A DNA stretch of 43,325 nucleotides, from assembly GCA_036556145.1 (NCBI GenBank), contig DATBKB010000069.1, forward strand, positions 1-43,325, in the 5' to 3' direction. The notes under the pieces are model-generated. The model made no database searches, was not told the origin of the DNA, and worked only from the letters and a program-made list of their open reading frames with translations. This document shows, piece by piece, positions 14,848 through 22,612 of the stretch; position 1 is the first letter of the stretch; the number at the start of each line of letters is the position of its first letter. Made by a program: the position numbers and the translations under genes. This DNA is from JACDAV01 sp036556145. GTDB taxonomy: Bacteria; Chloroflexota; Limnocylindria; Limnocylindrales; CSP1-4.

Positions 14848-17111
14848 GGCGCAGTCGAGGCCGGCGGCTCCCCCGAGTCCGTTGGCCCGCCCGACGGACC
14901 CGGCGACTCACCGGGCTCACCCCCGATCGGCGCGAGGACCGAGCGGTGGAGGACGTCGGACGAGATCCAGAAGAGCGTGGGCGGCAGATCCTCGGCGCCA
15001 TCGACAACGTACATCGCGCGCAGGTCGGCGAAGCCCTCGCCCGTCGGCAGCTGGTACTGCGCCACGAACGCGCCGCTCGCCTTGTCGACGGCGACGATCC
15101 GCGCGTTCGCCTGGTCGAACGCGTAGAGCCGTCCCTGGCGTCGATCGGACCCCGAGGCGATGTACGTGTAGTCGGGCGGGTCCCGCAGCAGCGTGTCGCC
15201 GGGATCGGGGTCGGCGTCCTCCCCGGGCCAGCCCTCGCTGTTGCCCGAGACGAAGCGGACGATCTTGCCGGCCTCGGTGACGAAGATGTCGCCGTCGATG
15301 TAGAGGCTCGTCATCCGGTCGACCTCGCGGGCCGTCGCGAGGCGGCCTGTCGCGCGGGCCGGAAAGCCGTTCCCGTCGGCGGCCGGCGAGTAGCCGAGGA
15401 TCTGCCGCTCCGACGGGTCGACGACATAGAAGTTGTAGAGCCCGGCCTCGGGGATCCGAATGTAGGTCCCGATGGCGATGACGTCGTCGCCCCACTCCGC
15501 CGCGCCCGTGATGCGGACACGGCCGAGCGTCCCCTTGCCGGCCTGGTCGGCAGGTCGCCAGCGCCACAGGACGTTGCGCTCGTCGAGCACGAGCACGTCC
15601 GGGCCGCCGGTCGTCAGGAGCTTCGGGGCGGCCGCCGTCGTGCCCGCGGCCTCGGTGCCCTCGCGGACGACGAGGGTGGCCCGCGCCGTCTGGAGGTTGA
15701 TCCGCCAGACCGCCTTCGTCGTGCGGTCGAGGATGTACGGGGCGCCATCCGGGTCCGGGCCACGGACGAGCGCCGCCAGATCGATCGGCGGGTTGGCATT
15801 CGGGTCGAAGGCGAACAGCGTCTCCTCGCCGACCTCGACGAGGCCGTAGTAGCGGTTCAGCGCCGCGGTTGCCTCGGCCCGCAGCGGGTCGATGACCGAG
15901 TCCGGCATGTTCGCGGCCTTCGCCTTGTCGAGCTCCTCCCAGGCCTGGGTCAGGAGCTGGAGCGCGCGCGGGCGATCGTCGCGCACCAGGTCGATGCCGG
16001 GTCCGGTCACGCGGGCGAGGTTCGCGCGCGCCGTGTCGATCGCTCGCTGGCCGGCCGCGATCGAGGAGATCGCCTGGCGTGGCGTGGGGCCCGCGCCGCT
16101 CAGGTAGACGGCCATCCCCAGGCCGACCGCAACGACGATGAACGCGAGGATCGCCATCGCCGCGCGACGCTGCGTCTCGCGCCGCTGGCTCGCCGGCGTG
16201 ACGCGGCGATAGGCGGGCTTGCGCCGCGGCAGGACGTCCTGGAAGCGCATGACGACCCGTTCGAGCGCGCCGCCCGCGGCGTCGCGGGCCTGGCGGGCCC
16301 CGGCCTGGACCGCGGCGACGCCGTCGGCGACGCCGTCCGCGAGCGGGATCGGGCCGCGGTCGGGCGCGCCGGCGAGGGGCTCCGCAGGACGGACGGGCAC
16401 GAGCGCGCGCTGTCGATACGTCGACGCCACCTCCGTGGCCTCGAACGCGATCGCGCCGTCGCTGCCGCTGCCGTCGGCCGCCGCGAACCGCTGGTGGAGG
16501 TGCTCGACCGCCGACTGCGGATGGAGCGTGACGAGCGCGTCCTTGAGCTCCTCCGGCCCCAGCCGGGCCATGACGCTCGGCGAGATGAGGACGAGCGAGT
16601 CGCCGACCTGGATCTCGCCGCGCCAGACCTCCGGCGTCAGGTCGCCGGCCGGGAGCCCACGCTCGCGGTGCGGATCGGGCAGCGTCGAGAGCCGGGCGTG
16701 GCGGATGAGGTACGCCTCGGCCGGGCCGACGGTTGCGACGTACAGCTCGTTGCCGCGCACGACGGCGAGCCCGACGCCGATCGGACCGCTACCGTCGGTG
16801 TTGCCGAGGCCCAGCCGGTCACGCTGGTGCGCCAGGCGCTTGTTCGCGGCGCCGATGGCCTTCTCGAGGCAGACGCGGATCCCGGCCGACTCGTCGTAGT
16901 AGTACTCGTTGCGAATCGTCTCGGCCGCGAGACGTGTCGCGTCGCGACCGCGCGGGCCGGCCATCCGCGAGGTGACGAGCAGGTACAGCTGACCCTTCGA
17001 ACGCGCGACCGAGCCCACGGTCGGCTCGACGACGACGATCGTGTCCGGGGAGTCGGGGAGGCGGTCCTGCTCGGCGACTGCGCCGAGCTTCAGCTGGAGC
17101 CTGACGGCCAT
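14844..17111 (-). CDS. PP2C-like (probable pseudophosphatase) single-pass membrane protein with extracytoplasmic repeat domain
   Basis: A 755-residue protein. Residues 1-235 align by pattern with PP2C phosphatases: GVGLAVVRGNELYVATVGPAEAYLIRHARL (112-141) corresponds to the usual VANVGDSRAYL strand, and QVGDSLVLISPSVMARLGPEEL (168-189) to the GDxxLLCSDGL segment. Both metal-binding Asp residues are replaced (GDS by GPA, SDG by SPS), so catalysis is unlikely. A basic linker (about 255-315) leads to one membrane helix at about 318-338, then a coiled segment and a beta-rich region to the end with propeller-like repeats (PDVLVLDERNVLWRW, GRLYAFDQANARIVAVDKASG). It resembles a membrane sensor with a cytoplasmic PP2C-fold head. 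The ATG at 17111 is the first before the fold. Confidence 0.75.
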   Translation of the reverse strand: MAVRLQLKLGAVAEQDRLPDSPDTIVVVEPTVGSVARSKGQLYLLVTSRMAGPRGRDATRLAAETIRNEYYYDESAGIRVCLEKAIGAANKRLAHQRDRLGLGNTDGSGPIGVGLAVVRGNELYVATVGPAEAYLIRHARLSTLPDPHRERGLPAGDLTPEVWRGEIQVGDSLVLISPSVMARLGPEELKDALVTLHPQSAVEHLHQRFAAADGSGSDGAIAFEATEVASTYRQRALVPVRPAEPLAGAPDRGPIPLADGVADGVAAVQAGARQARDAAGGALERVVMRFQDVLPRRKPAYRRVTPASQRRETQRRAAMAILAFIVVAVGLGMAVYLSGAGPTPRQAISSIAAGQRAIDTARANLARVTGPGIDLVRDDRPRALQLLTQAWEELDKAKAANMPDSVIDPLRAEATAALNRYYGLVEVGEETLFAFDPNANPPIDLAALVRGPDPDGAPYILDRTTKAVWRINLQTARATLVVREGTEAAGTTAAAPKLLTTGGPDVLVLDERNVLWRWRPADQAGKGTLGRVRITGAAEWGDDVIAIGTYIRIPEAGLYNFYVVDPSERQILGYSPAADGNGFPARATGRLATAREVDRMTSLYIDGDIFVTEAGKIVRFVSGNSEGWPGEDADPDPGDTLLRDPPDYTYIASGSDRRQGRLYAFDQANARIVAVDKASGAFVAQYQLPTGEGFADLRAMYVVDGAEDLPPTLFWISSDVLHRSVLAPIGGEPGESPGPSGGPTDSGEPPASTAP

Positions 17112-17139
17112 GAAGCCTCGTGTGGATGGGGAACCCGTC

Positions 17140-17151
17140 GGGATCGATCCC
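17140..17151. repeat. Perfect 12-bp palindrome GGGATCGATCCC in the PP2C-like gene leader
   Basis: Self-complementary over 12 bp (14 with the flanking C and G), located 29 bp upstream of the ATG of the PP2C-like gene and downstream of its candidate -10. It could be an operator or simply a restriction-like palindrome. Confidence 0.4.
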
Positions 17152-17201
17152 GGGCCCGACCGGATCCGACGCTCGTCCCGAGATGGCTGGCAGGTGGCGG
17201 G

Positions 17202-17207
17202 ATTATA
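17202..17207 (-). promoter_or_regulatory. Candidate -10 (TATAAT) for the PP2C-like/rhomboid/DUF151 operon
   Basis: A perfect TATAAT on the minus strand overlaps the stop codon of the DciA gene, about 90 nt upstream of the PP2C-like start. The -35 position is poor (CGTCCG at 17 bp). It would separate this operon from the replication genes upstream. Confidence 0.5.
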
Positions 17208-17529
17208 CGGCCCGACCCTCGCGCCGGACGCGGATCCGCAGCTCCGTCGCGCGCGGTCCGCCCGGCGACGACGCGAGGGCGTCGAGCAGCTCCGGCGCCC
17301 GGAGCCGCAGCTCCTGGGCGACGATCGGCGCGTCCGCCTCGACGAGCAGTGCGAAGCCGTCGACCCGGACGAGGCGGCACGCGCCGGATGCCGCGGGGAC
17401 GCGCTCCGCGACGATCGCACCGAACGTCGCGATCGCGCGCGACAGCCGCAGCTCCTCCTCCAGGCCGAGGTGCCGGGCGGCCTCGGGGATCAGCTCGCCG
17501 ATGCGCTGCATCGGCCGGCGAGGGCTCAC
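17203..17529 (-). CDS. dciA: DciA family (DUF721) protein, probable replicative helicase operator
   Basis: A 108-residue protein with the DUF721 fold: IGELIPEAARHLGLEEELRLSRAIATFGAIVAERVPAAS, then a strand-rich part ending LLVEADAPIVAQELRLRAPELLDAL. The L-x-V-x-x-x-S/P-x-W/I-x-x-E-L block near residues 62-78 is typical of DciA, which interacts with the replicative helicase in bacteria lacking DnaC or DnaI. The gene follows dnaA-dnaN-recF, the usual place. The GTG at 17529 overlaps the recF stop (GTGA) and gives six residues before the internal ATG at 17511, which is an equally possible start. Confidence 0.8.
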   Translation of the reverse strand: MSPRRPMQRIGELIPEAARHLGLEEELRLSRAIATFGAIVAERVPAASGACRLVRVDGFALLVEADAPIVAQELRLRAPELLDALASSPGGPRATELRIRVRREGRAV

Positions 17530-18710
17530 CCGGCGGAGGCCTGGACGGCCGGCACGGCCGTGGCGGCTGAAACGGACGGTCCGACCAGGCGTGCGCCGTC
17601 GGCGGCCGGAACGACCTCCCAGGTCGTGGCCGCGGCCCGGAGCGAGGGATCGAGGTCGTGCAGCGTCGTGGTCGTGACGAACGCCTGGGGCAGCGACGCG
17701 ATCCGGCGGACGAGGTGGGCGCGGCGTGCCGGGTCGAGCTCGGAGAAGACGTCGTCGAGGAGCAGCAGTGGCGGGCGGCCGTCGAGGGCCGTCAGCAGGT
17801 CGAGCTCGGCGAGCTTGAAGGCCAGGATCGCGGTCCGCTGCTGACCGCGCGAGGCGAAGCCCGCGAGATCGCGGCCGCCCAATTCGAAGACGATGTCGTC
17901 GCGGTGCGGCCCGATGAGCGTCGACCCGTTCCACACCTCCTTCTCGGCCGTCTCGGCCAGGCGCCGGGCGAGCGCGTCCCGCGGCGACTCCCCGGGGAGT
18001 GCCGGCGCGTTCGTCTCGTAGCGGACGCCGAGGCGGCCGGTCGTCGCCTCCTCCGGCGCGATCTCCGCGTGCGCCGCGGCCAGTGGCTCCGCGAGGTCGG
18101 CGAGCAGCCGGTGGCGCTCGGCGACGATCGCGGCCCCCGCCTCGAGCAGGGGCTCGTCCCAGTACCGCAGCTCGTCGCGGCCGGCCGTCTCCTCGCGGAT
18201 GCCCCGCAGGAGCGAGTTGCGCTGCTGGAGCACGCGACCGTAGGTCGCGAGGTCCCGGACATACGCCGCCGAGCGCTGGCCGGCGAGCTGGTCGACGGCC
18301 GCCCGCCGCAGTCCCGGCGCGCCGGCGACGAGCAGCATCTCCTCGGGCGCGAAGACCACGGTTCGGAGGAGGCCGGCCAGCCCCGACGCCCGCCGGCCCA
18401 CGCCGTTGACGCGGATCCGCTTTCGCCCGCTGCCGCCGGCGACCGCCGGCGCCCCGGGCCGGATCAGGGCCACGTCGATCGTCTCGTCACCCGCTCGACC
18501 CTCGACGCGGGCGAGGTCGGCGCCCCAGCGGATGATCTCGGCGTCGGTCGTCGTCCGGTGCGAGCGGCCCCAGGCGAGCAGGACGACGGCCTCGACGAGG
18601 CTCGTCTTGCCGGCCGCGTTCGGGCCCCAGACGATCTGCGGTCCGGGTCCGAACTCCGCCTCGAGCCTGGCGTACCCGCGCAGGTCGAGGACGTTCAGTG
18701 ATCGAAGCAA
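17526..18710 (-). CDS. recF: DNA replication and repair protein RecF
   Basis: An SMC-like ATPase that helps load RecA at single-strand gaps. The 394-residue protein has Walker A GPNAAGKT near residue 30, the ABC signature FASRGQQRTAILAFKLAE (about 292-309) and Walker B PPLLLLDDVFSELD (about 318-331), all in normal order and spacing. A TTG at 18710 is chosen: it lies 4 bp after the dnaN stop and gives MLRSLNVLDLRGYARLE, the usual RecF N terminus. An ATG at 18752 would add 14 residues inside dnaN and is less likely. The stop overlaps the dciA start. Confidence 0.95.
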   Translation of the reverse strand: MLRSLNVLDLRGYARLEAEFGPGPQIVWGPNAAGKTSLVEAVVLLAWGRSHRTTTDAEIIRWGADLARVEGRAGDETIDVALIRPGAPAVAGGSGRKRIRVNGVGRRASGLAGLLRTVVFAPEEMLLVAGAPGLRRAAVDQLAGQRSAAYVRDLATYGRVLQQRNSLLRGIREETAGRDELRYWDEPLLEAGAAIVAERHRLLADLAEPLAAAHAEIAPEEATTGRLGVRYETNAPALPGESPRDALARRLAETAEKEVWNGSTLIGPHRDDIVFELGGRDLAGFASRGQQRTAILAFKLAELDLLTALDGRPPLLLLDDVFSELDPARRAHLVRRIASLPQAFVTTTTLHDLDPSLRAAATTWEVVPAADGARLVGPSVSAATAVPAVQASAG

Positions 18711-18714
18711 GCGC

Positions 18715-19833
18715 TCAGGACGTCGTCCGGACCGGCATGACCACGTGGACATACCGGTCGTCACCGACCGGCTTGAAGACGCCGGGCGACAGCGGGCCGT
18801 TGAGCTCGAGGGCGAACTGCTCGGCGTCGACGTTCGAGAGGACGTCGTTCAGGTACCGGGCGTTGAAGGCGATCGTCGTCCCGTCGCCCTCGACCGCGGC
18901 TTCGACCTGACCGACGTGGTCGCCGATCTCCGCGTTCGCGCTGACCGTGATGCCGGCCTCGCCGTTCGACGAGATCGCGAGCTTGACGATGTTCGCCGAC
19001 TCGTGGGCGATGAGCGCCGCCGGCCGAACCGCCCGCAGGAGCTCCTCGCGATCGAGCACCGCCCGGGTCGTGTGGCTCTGCGGCAGGACCTGCTGGTAGT
19101 TCGGGAACTGCCCGTCGATGAGGCGGCTGACGAGATCGATCCCGTCGAGGTGGAACAGGATCTGGTTCCGCGCCTGCGCCAGGACGACGTCGATCGGCTC
19201 GTCGACGTCGCCGAGGATCCGGACGAGCTCGTTGAGCGCGCGGGCCGGGATGACGACCGACGTCTCGGCCACCGGGTCGAGGATCGGGATCGTCTTGACG
19301 GCGATCCGGTAGTTGTCGGCCGCGGCGAGAGTCATCGTGTCGCCTTCGAACCGGGCGAGGACACCGGTGAGGATCGGGCGGGCCTCGTCGCTCGCGGCGG
19401 CGAACGCCGTCTCCTCGAGGGCCCGGCGGAGGACCTTCTGGGAGATCCGGGTCGTCGGCCGCTCGCCGGCCGTCTGGATCGCCGGGAACTCATCCGCGTC
19501 GATGCCCTTGAGGTGGGACTCGTAGCGGCCGGCCCTGAGATGGAGCGTCTCGCCCTGGGTGAGCTCGAGGTCCACCCGCTCCCCGCCCTGGAGGGCGTTG
19601 ACGTAGTCCGTGAGGAGCTTGGCCGGGACGGTCGTCGCCCCGTCGGTGTCGATCTTGCCAGGGACCCAGTACGTGATTCCGATCTCAAGGTTCGTCGCCG
19701 TGAGCTTCAGGCCCGCGTCCTCGGTCTTGAGGAGGACGTTGGCCAGGACCGGGAGCGTCGACCGCGTCGACACGGCCCGGCTGACGACCGACAGGCCACG
19801 GGCAAGGTTCTCGTGCATGACCGAGAGTTTCAC
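18715..19833 (-). CDS. dnaN: DNA polymerase III beta subunit (sliding clamp)
   Basis: A 372-residue protein, normal for the family, with three clamp domains in series. The N-terminal MHENLARGLSVVSRAVSTRSTLPVLANVLL, the central AASDEARPILTGVLARFEG and TLAAADNYRIAVK, and the C-terminal ending VHVVMPVRTT all match bacterial beta clamps. It forms the dimeric ring tethering DNA polymerase III. The start is GTG at 19833, and the first clamp helix begins by residue 6. It lies between the candidate origin and recF, with 4 bp to the recF start. Confidence 0.97.
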   Translation of the reverse strand: MKLSVMHENLARGLSVVSRAVSTRSTLPVLANVLLKTEDAGLKLTATNLEIGITYWVPGKIDTDGATTVPAKLLTDYVNALQGGERVDLELTQGETLHLRAGRYESHLKGIDADEFPAIQTAGERPTTRISQKVLRRALEETAFAAASDEARPILTGVLARFEGDTMTLAAADNYRIAVKTIPILDPVAETSVVIPARALNELVRILGDVDEPIDVVLAQARNQILFHLDGIDLVSRLIDGQFPNYQQVLPQSHTTRAVLDREELLRAVRPAALIAHESANIVKLAISSNGEAGITVSANAEIGDHVGQVEAAVEGDGTTIAFNARYLNDVLSNVDAEQFALELNGPLSPGVFKPVGDDRYVHVVMPVRTTS

Positions 19834-19907
19834 GTGCTCAACTCCGCGCTCGGGACACCTGCTGGGTAGGGCTGGGTGGCCGCGGACAGGCAGGCCGGTC
19901 TGGGTCC

Positions 19908-19962
19908 CTTCGTATCGTCTGTATCTTCCATCTTTCTACTTACTCCGTCATCACCGTCATCA
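19908..19962. promoter_or_regulatory. Candidate DNA-unwinding element with a 9-bp tandem repeat
   Basis: The least GC-rich part of the gap, with strong pyrimidine bias on the + strand (GTATCTTCCATCTTTCTACT is in it). At its right end CCGTCATCA occurs twice in tandem (19945-19953, 19954-19962), directly abutting the first DnaA-like box. Trinucleotide-periodic sequence beside a DnaA box recalls DnaA-trio elements, but the match to that motif is loose. Confidence 0.5.
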
Positions 19963-19965
19963 TGG

Positions 19966-20082
19966 TGTGGACTCGGTGGACCGGCGTGCTCGGTCGTGCG
20001 GACCGGGGCCGTGGACACGAGGCCGGGCTCCGTGGACGAGGCGTCCGGTCCCGGGGAAACCCCGCGGAGCCGGTGTGGACGG
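19966..20082 (-). promoter_or_regulatory. DnaA-box-like array, minus orientation (four sites)
   Basis: Read on the minus strand the sites are GAGTCCACA (19966-19974), GTGTCCACG (20010-20018), CGTCCACGG overlapping 20030-20038, and CCGTCCACA (20074-20082). Start-to-start spacing is 44, 20 and 44 bp. The TCCAC core is kept and the outer bases vary, so affinity probably differs between sites. Confidence 0.55.
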
Positions 20083-20145
20083 CCAGCCCGGGCACCGCCC
20101 GGAGAGCAGAGGCGGCCCACTCCGGCGCCTCGAAGGGCGCCTCTG

Positions 20146-20195
20146 GTGTCCACAGGCCGGCGAGGTTGTCCACCGAATCCGAGGCCTTGTCCACA
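20146..20195 (+). promoter_or_regulatory. DnaA-box array, plus orientation (three sites)
   Basis: GTGTCCACA (20146-20154), TTGTCCACC (20166-20174) and TTGTCCACA (20187-20195), spaced 20 and 21 bp, close to two helical turns and on the same face. The last is an exact match to the high-GC DnaA box consensus. Confidence 0.75.
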
Positions 20196-20287
20196 GGCGG
20201 ATGGCAGCACCATCCCCGGAGGGCGGCCGCCCATTGCAACGGGATTGCGTCCTCGCCGGCCCAATCGGCGGTCAACCGCCCGGCCGG

Positions 20288-21658
20288 TCAGTCGGCGTAG
20301 ATGAGCTCCCGGACCGCGGCGATCTCTCGCCGGAGCTCGTCGTTGGCCGCCGATTCGCGCGTGATCTTGTCGCAGGCGTGGAGGACCGTCGAATGATCCC
20401 GGCCGCCCAATTCAGCCCCGATCCGGAGGAGCGAGACGTCCGTCTCCTCGCGCATGAGGAACATCGCGATCTGGCGGGGCATGACGATGGCCTTGTCCCG
20501 CTTCTGGCCCTTGAGGGCGTCGAGCTGGACGCCGTAGTAGTCCGATACGGCCTTGGCGATGCGCTCGGGGGTGACCTGGCGCTTCTTGGGGTTGTACAGG
20601 ACGTTCGAGAGGACGGCCTGGGCCAGCTCGATCGAGATGGGCATCGCGCCCATGCTCGCGTAGGCCACGATCCGGTTGAGCGCGCCCTCGAGCTCGCGGA
20701 TGTTCGAGACGACCTTACGGGCGATGAACTCGATGACGTCCGAAGTGATCGGCACGGCGCCCTCTTCCGCCTTGGCCCGGAGGATCGCGATCCGCGTCTC
20801 CAGGTCCGGGGCGGTGAGGTCGGCGATGAGGCCCCACTCGAACCGGCTCCGCAGCCGCTCCTCGAGGGTGAGGATCGCCTTCGGCGGGCGGTCGGAGCTC
20901 AGGACGATCTGCTTGCCGTCCTCGTGGATCGCGTTGAACGTATGGAAGAACTCTTCCTGCGTTCGCTCCTTGTCGGCGATGAACTGGATGTCGTCGATGA
21001 GGAGCAGGTCGATCCGCCGGTAGCGCGCCCGGAACTCGTCGATCTTGCCCTGCTGGATGCTCGTGATGAACTCGTTCGTGAACTTCTCGCTCGTCGCGTA
21101 GACCACGCGCTTGCGCGGGAACTTGGCGATGACCTGGTTGCCGACCGCATGCATCAAGTGCGTCTTGCCGAGGCCCACGCCGCCGTAGAGGAACAACGGG
21201 TTGTAGGCGTGGCCGGGACGCTCGGCGACCGACAGGCTCGCCGCGTGGGCGAGGCGGTTCGCCGAGCCGACGATGAAGTTCGAGAACGTGTAGCGCTGGT
21301 TGAGGTACGTCGTGCCGCCGTCGCCGCCCACGCGCGCCGGCTCGAGGCGGATCCCGGGGGTCGCCGGCGACGTGCCGTTGCCGGTGCCGTTCTCCGAGGC
21401 GTGACTCGCCTCGGCGGTGTTGATGACGAACTCCACCTGGACGCTGTAGCCGACGATTCGGGCGAGCGTCTGCGAGATGAGCGATCGATAGCGCGTCTCG
21501 AGCCAGTCCTTCGCGAATCCGTTCGGGACGGCGATGCGGAAGCGATGCTCATCGACGTCGACGAGTGCGGTGTCACGCAGCCATGTCTCGAAATTGGCCG
21601 GCGACAGCGAGACCTGCAACTCGCCGAGGGCTGCGCGCCAGACCTGCTTCGCATCCAT
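20288..21658 (-). CDS. dnaA: Chromosomal replication initiator protein DnaA
   Basis: A 456-residue AAA+ initiator. Domain I is residues 1-80 (MDAKQVWRAALGELQVSLSP), domain II a short Gly/Thr/Asn-rich linker (about 84-115). Domain III starts at TFSNFIVGSANRLAHAA, with Walker A GGVGLGKTH (159-167), Walker B LLLIDDIQF and sensor LSSDRPP. Domain IV ends with the DNA-contact motif GGRDHSTVLHACDKI. All parts are intact. It binds DnaA boxes and opens the origin; the box arrays lie just beyond its stop codon. The ATG at 21658 is the start that gives a normal domain I; the frame stays open upstream without similarity. The gene faces away from rpmH, as in many bacteria. Confidence 0.97.
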   Translation of the reverse strand: MDAKQVWRAALGELQVSLSPANFETWLRDTALVDVDEHRFRIAVPNGFAKDWLETRYRSLISQTLARIVGYSVQVEFVINTAEASHASENGTGNGTSPATPGIRLEPARVGGDGGTTYLNQRYTFSNFIVGSANRLAHAASLSVAERPGHAYNPLFLYGGVGLGKTHLMHAVGNQVIAKFPRKRVVYATSEKFTNEFITSIQQGKIDEFRARYRRIDLLLIDDIQFIADKERTQEEFFHTFNAIHEDGKQIVLSSDRPPKAILTLEERLRSRFEWGLIADLTAPDLETRIAILRAKAEEGAVPITSDVIEFIARKVVSNIRELEGALNRIVAYASMGAMPISIELAQAVLSNVLYNPKKRQVTPERIAKAVSDYYGVQLDALKGQKRDKAIVMPRQIAMFLMREETDVSLLRIGAELGGRDHSTVLHACDKITRESAANDELRREIAAVRELIYAD

Positions 21659-21853
21659 ATCGAAAATCGACGCCTGCGCTGCGGTTATGGATGACCGGAT
21701 GGTCCGGTCGCGAGGTCGGGAATCCGTGCAGGGCGACTGGTGCGCGTGCGCGAAGACGACACTCGCCGGGATGACATGACTCGCGGTTCCCCGATCTCCC
21801 TCCATGGTTTCCGGGGAGGACCCGCAAGCGTTCCCGGCGCCGAGGGCCCGCAG

Positions 21854-21883
21854 AGGATAGCACCGCGCGATCCGCGGCCGCAA
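21854..21883 (-). promoter_or_regulatory. Candidate dnaA promoter
   Basis: On the minus strand, TTGCGG (21878-21883), an 18-bp spacer and TATCCT (21854-21859). This would give an untranslated leader of roughly 190 nt before dnaA. A long palindrome touches its upstream side. Confidence 0.55.
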
Positions 21884-21885
21884 GC

Positions 21886-21922
21886 GAATCCTGCGATACC
21901 CCCGGGGAGTATTGCAGGATTC
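21886..21922. repeat. 37-bp near-perfect palindrome next to the dnaA promoter
   Basis: Arms GAATCCTGCGATAC (21886-21899) and GTATTGCAGGATTC (21909-21922) are complementary at 13 of 14 positions. The centre, CCCCGGGGA, is itself nearly self-complementary. It sits 2 bp upstream of the candidate dnaA -35 and about 43 bp from the divergent rpmH -35. It lies upstream of both expected transcription starts, so a protein-binding operator is more likely than an RNA hairpin. Confidence 0.8.
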
Positions 21923-21964
21923 GTCGATGTTCATTGCGACGAGCGCACAGCAGGCGGCTGACGT

Positions 21965-21994
21965 TTGACACTCGCGAACGGGCGGACCTACCAT
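21965..21994 (+). promoter_or_regulatory. Candidate promoter of the rpmH-rnpA-yidD-yidC-jag operon
   Basis: A perfect -35 TTGACA (21965-21970), an 18-bp spacer and -10 TACCAT (21989-21994). The leader of about 110 nt contains two short inverted repeats (TCCGCC/GGCGGA at 21994-22009 and AGGCACG/CGTGCCT near 22033-22050). Confidence 0.75.
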
Positions 21995-22109
21995 CCGCCG
22001 GACGGCGGACGTGCTGCCGCGCCCTCGGGCGCAGGCACGTTTGCGTGCCTCCAGGGGTCGCGAATGTCGAACCCCGAGATCGGACGGAGAGGAATCGTAC
22101 AGAGTCCCG

Positions 22110-22244
22110 ATGAAGCAGACCTATCAGCCCAAGAAGCGTCATCGCGCCAAGGAGCACGGCTTCCGCGCCCGGATGAAGAAGACCGGCGGCCGTCGCGTCC
22201 TGGCCGCACGCCGGGCGAAAGGTCGCAAGCGGCTGACGACCTGA
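22110..22244 (+). CDS. rpmH: 50S ribosomal protein L34
   Basis: A 44-residue highly basic protein, MKQTYQPKKRHRAKEHGFRA at the N terminus, then RMKKTGGRRVLAARRAKGRK near the end. Length and sequence are standard for L34, a structural protein of the large ribosomal subunit. The ATG at 22110 is preceded by GAGAGGA about 13 bp upstream. As usual it heads the operon with rnpA and is divergent from dnaA. Confidence 0.97.
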   Translation: MKQTYQPKKRHRAKEHGFRARMKKTGGRRVLAARRAKGRKRLTT

Positions 22245-22276
22245 CGGTCGAGCGCGGCCGTCAGACGCCGCGGCTC

Positions 22277-22612
22277 GTGATGCTCTCCCGACCGGAGGAC
22301 TTCCTCGCGATCCAGGGCAGCGGGACCACCCGGTCTCACCCGCTCTTCGTCGCGCGGATCCTGCGGACCGATCTCGAGACGACACGAATCGGACTGTCGA
22401 CCGGGCGCAAGCTCGGCGGCGCGGTGACAAGGAACCGGGTTCGCCGGCGGCTCCGCGAGGTGCTCAGGGTGATGGCGCCCTCGTTCCAGCCCGGCTGGGA
22501 CGTCCTCATCATCGCCCGGCCTGCGCTCGTCGAGGCCGACCACGACGCACTGGTCGGGGCCGTGCGCCGGGTGCTTGCCCGCGGCGGCGTGTTGAAAGGA
22601 CCGACGACGTGA
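22277..22612 (+). CDS. rnpA: Ribonuclease P protein component
   Basis: The protein subunit that helps the RNase P RNA cut 5' leaders from tRNA and tmRNA precursors. About 111 residues. Conserved features are RPEDFLAI, RIGLSTGRKLGGAVTRNRVRRRLREVLR (the RNR signature near residues 44-71) and the C-terminal DVLIIARPAL. The start is unclear: GTG at 22277, followed at once by ATG at 22280, is assigned, but the normal family N terminus would extend a few residues upstream to a CTG overlapping the rpmH stop. The stop overlaps the yidD GTG. Confidence 0.93.
   Translation: MMLSRPEDFLAIQGSGTTRSHPLFVARILRTDLETTRIGLSTGRKLGGAVTRNRVRRRLREVLRVMAPSFQPGWDVLIIARPALVEADHDALVGAVRRVLARGGVLKGPTT

Larger units (their letters stand above)
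19834..20287. other. oriC: Candidate chromosomal replication origin (oriC) between dnaN and dnaA
   Basis: A 454-bp non-coding stretch. It holds seven sites with a TCCAC core related to the GC-rich DnaA box TTGTCCACA: four on the minus strand (starting at 19966, 20010, 20030 and 20074) and three on the plus strand (20146, 20166 and 20187). It also holds an AT-richer pyrimidine stretch at about 19908-19962. The position between dnaA and dnaN is the commonest oriC site in bacteria. No replication function is demonstrated here. Confidence 0.8.

Noticed and set aside
17203..17529. Reading the long frame to 17934 as the gene
   Set aside because: The upstream part overlaps recF in another frame and is Arg/Pro-rich; only the last 102-108 residues match DUF721.
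21659..22109. The dnaA-rpmH gap as the origin
   Set aside because: No clear TTGTCCACA-type box was seen there, whereas the dnaA-dnaN gap has seven box-like sites. It remains possible that both gaps contribute.
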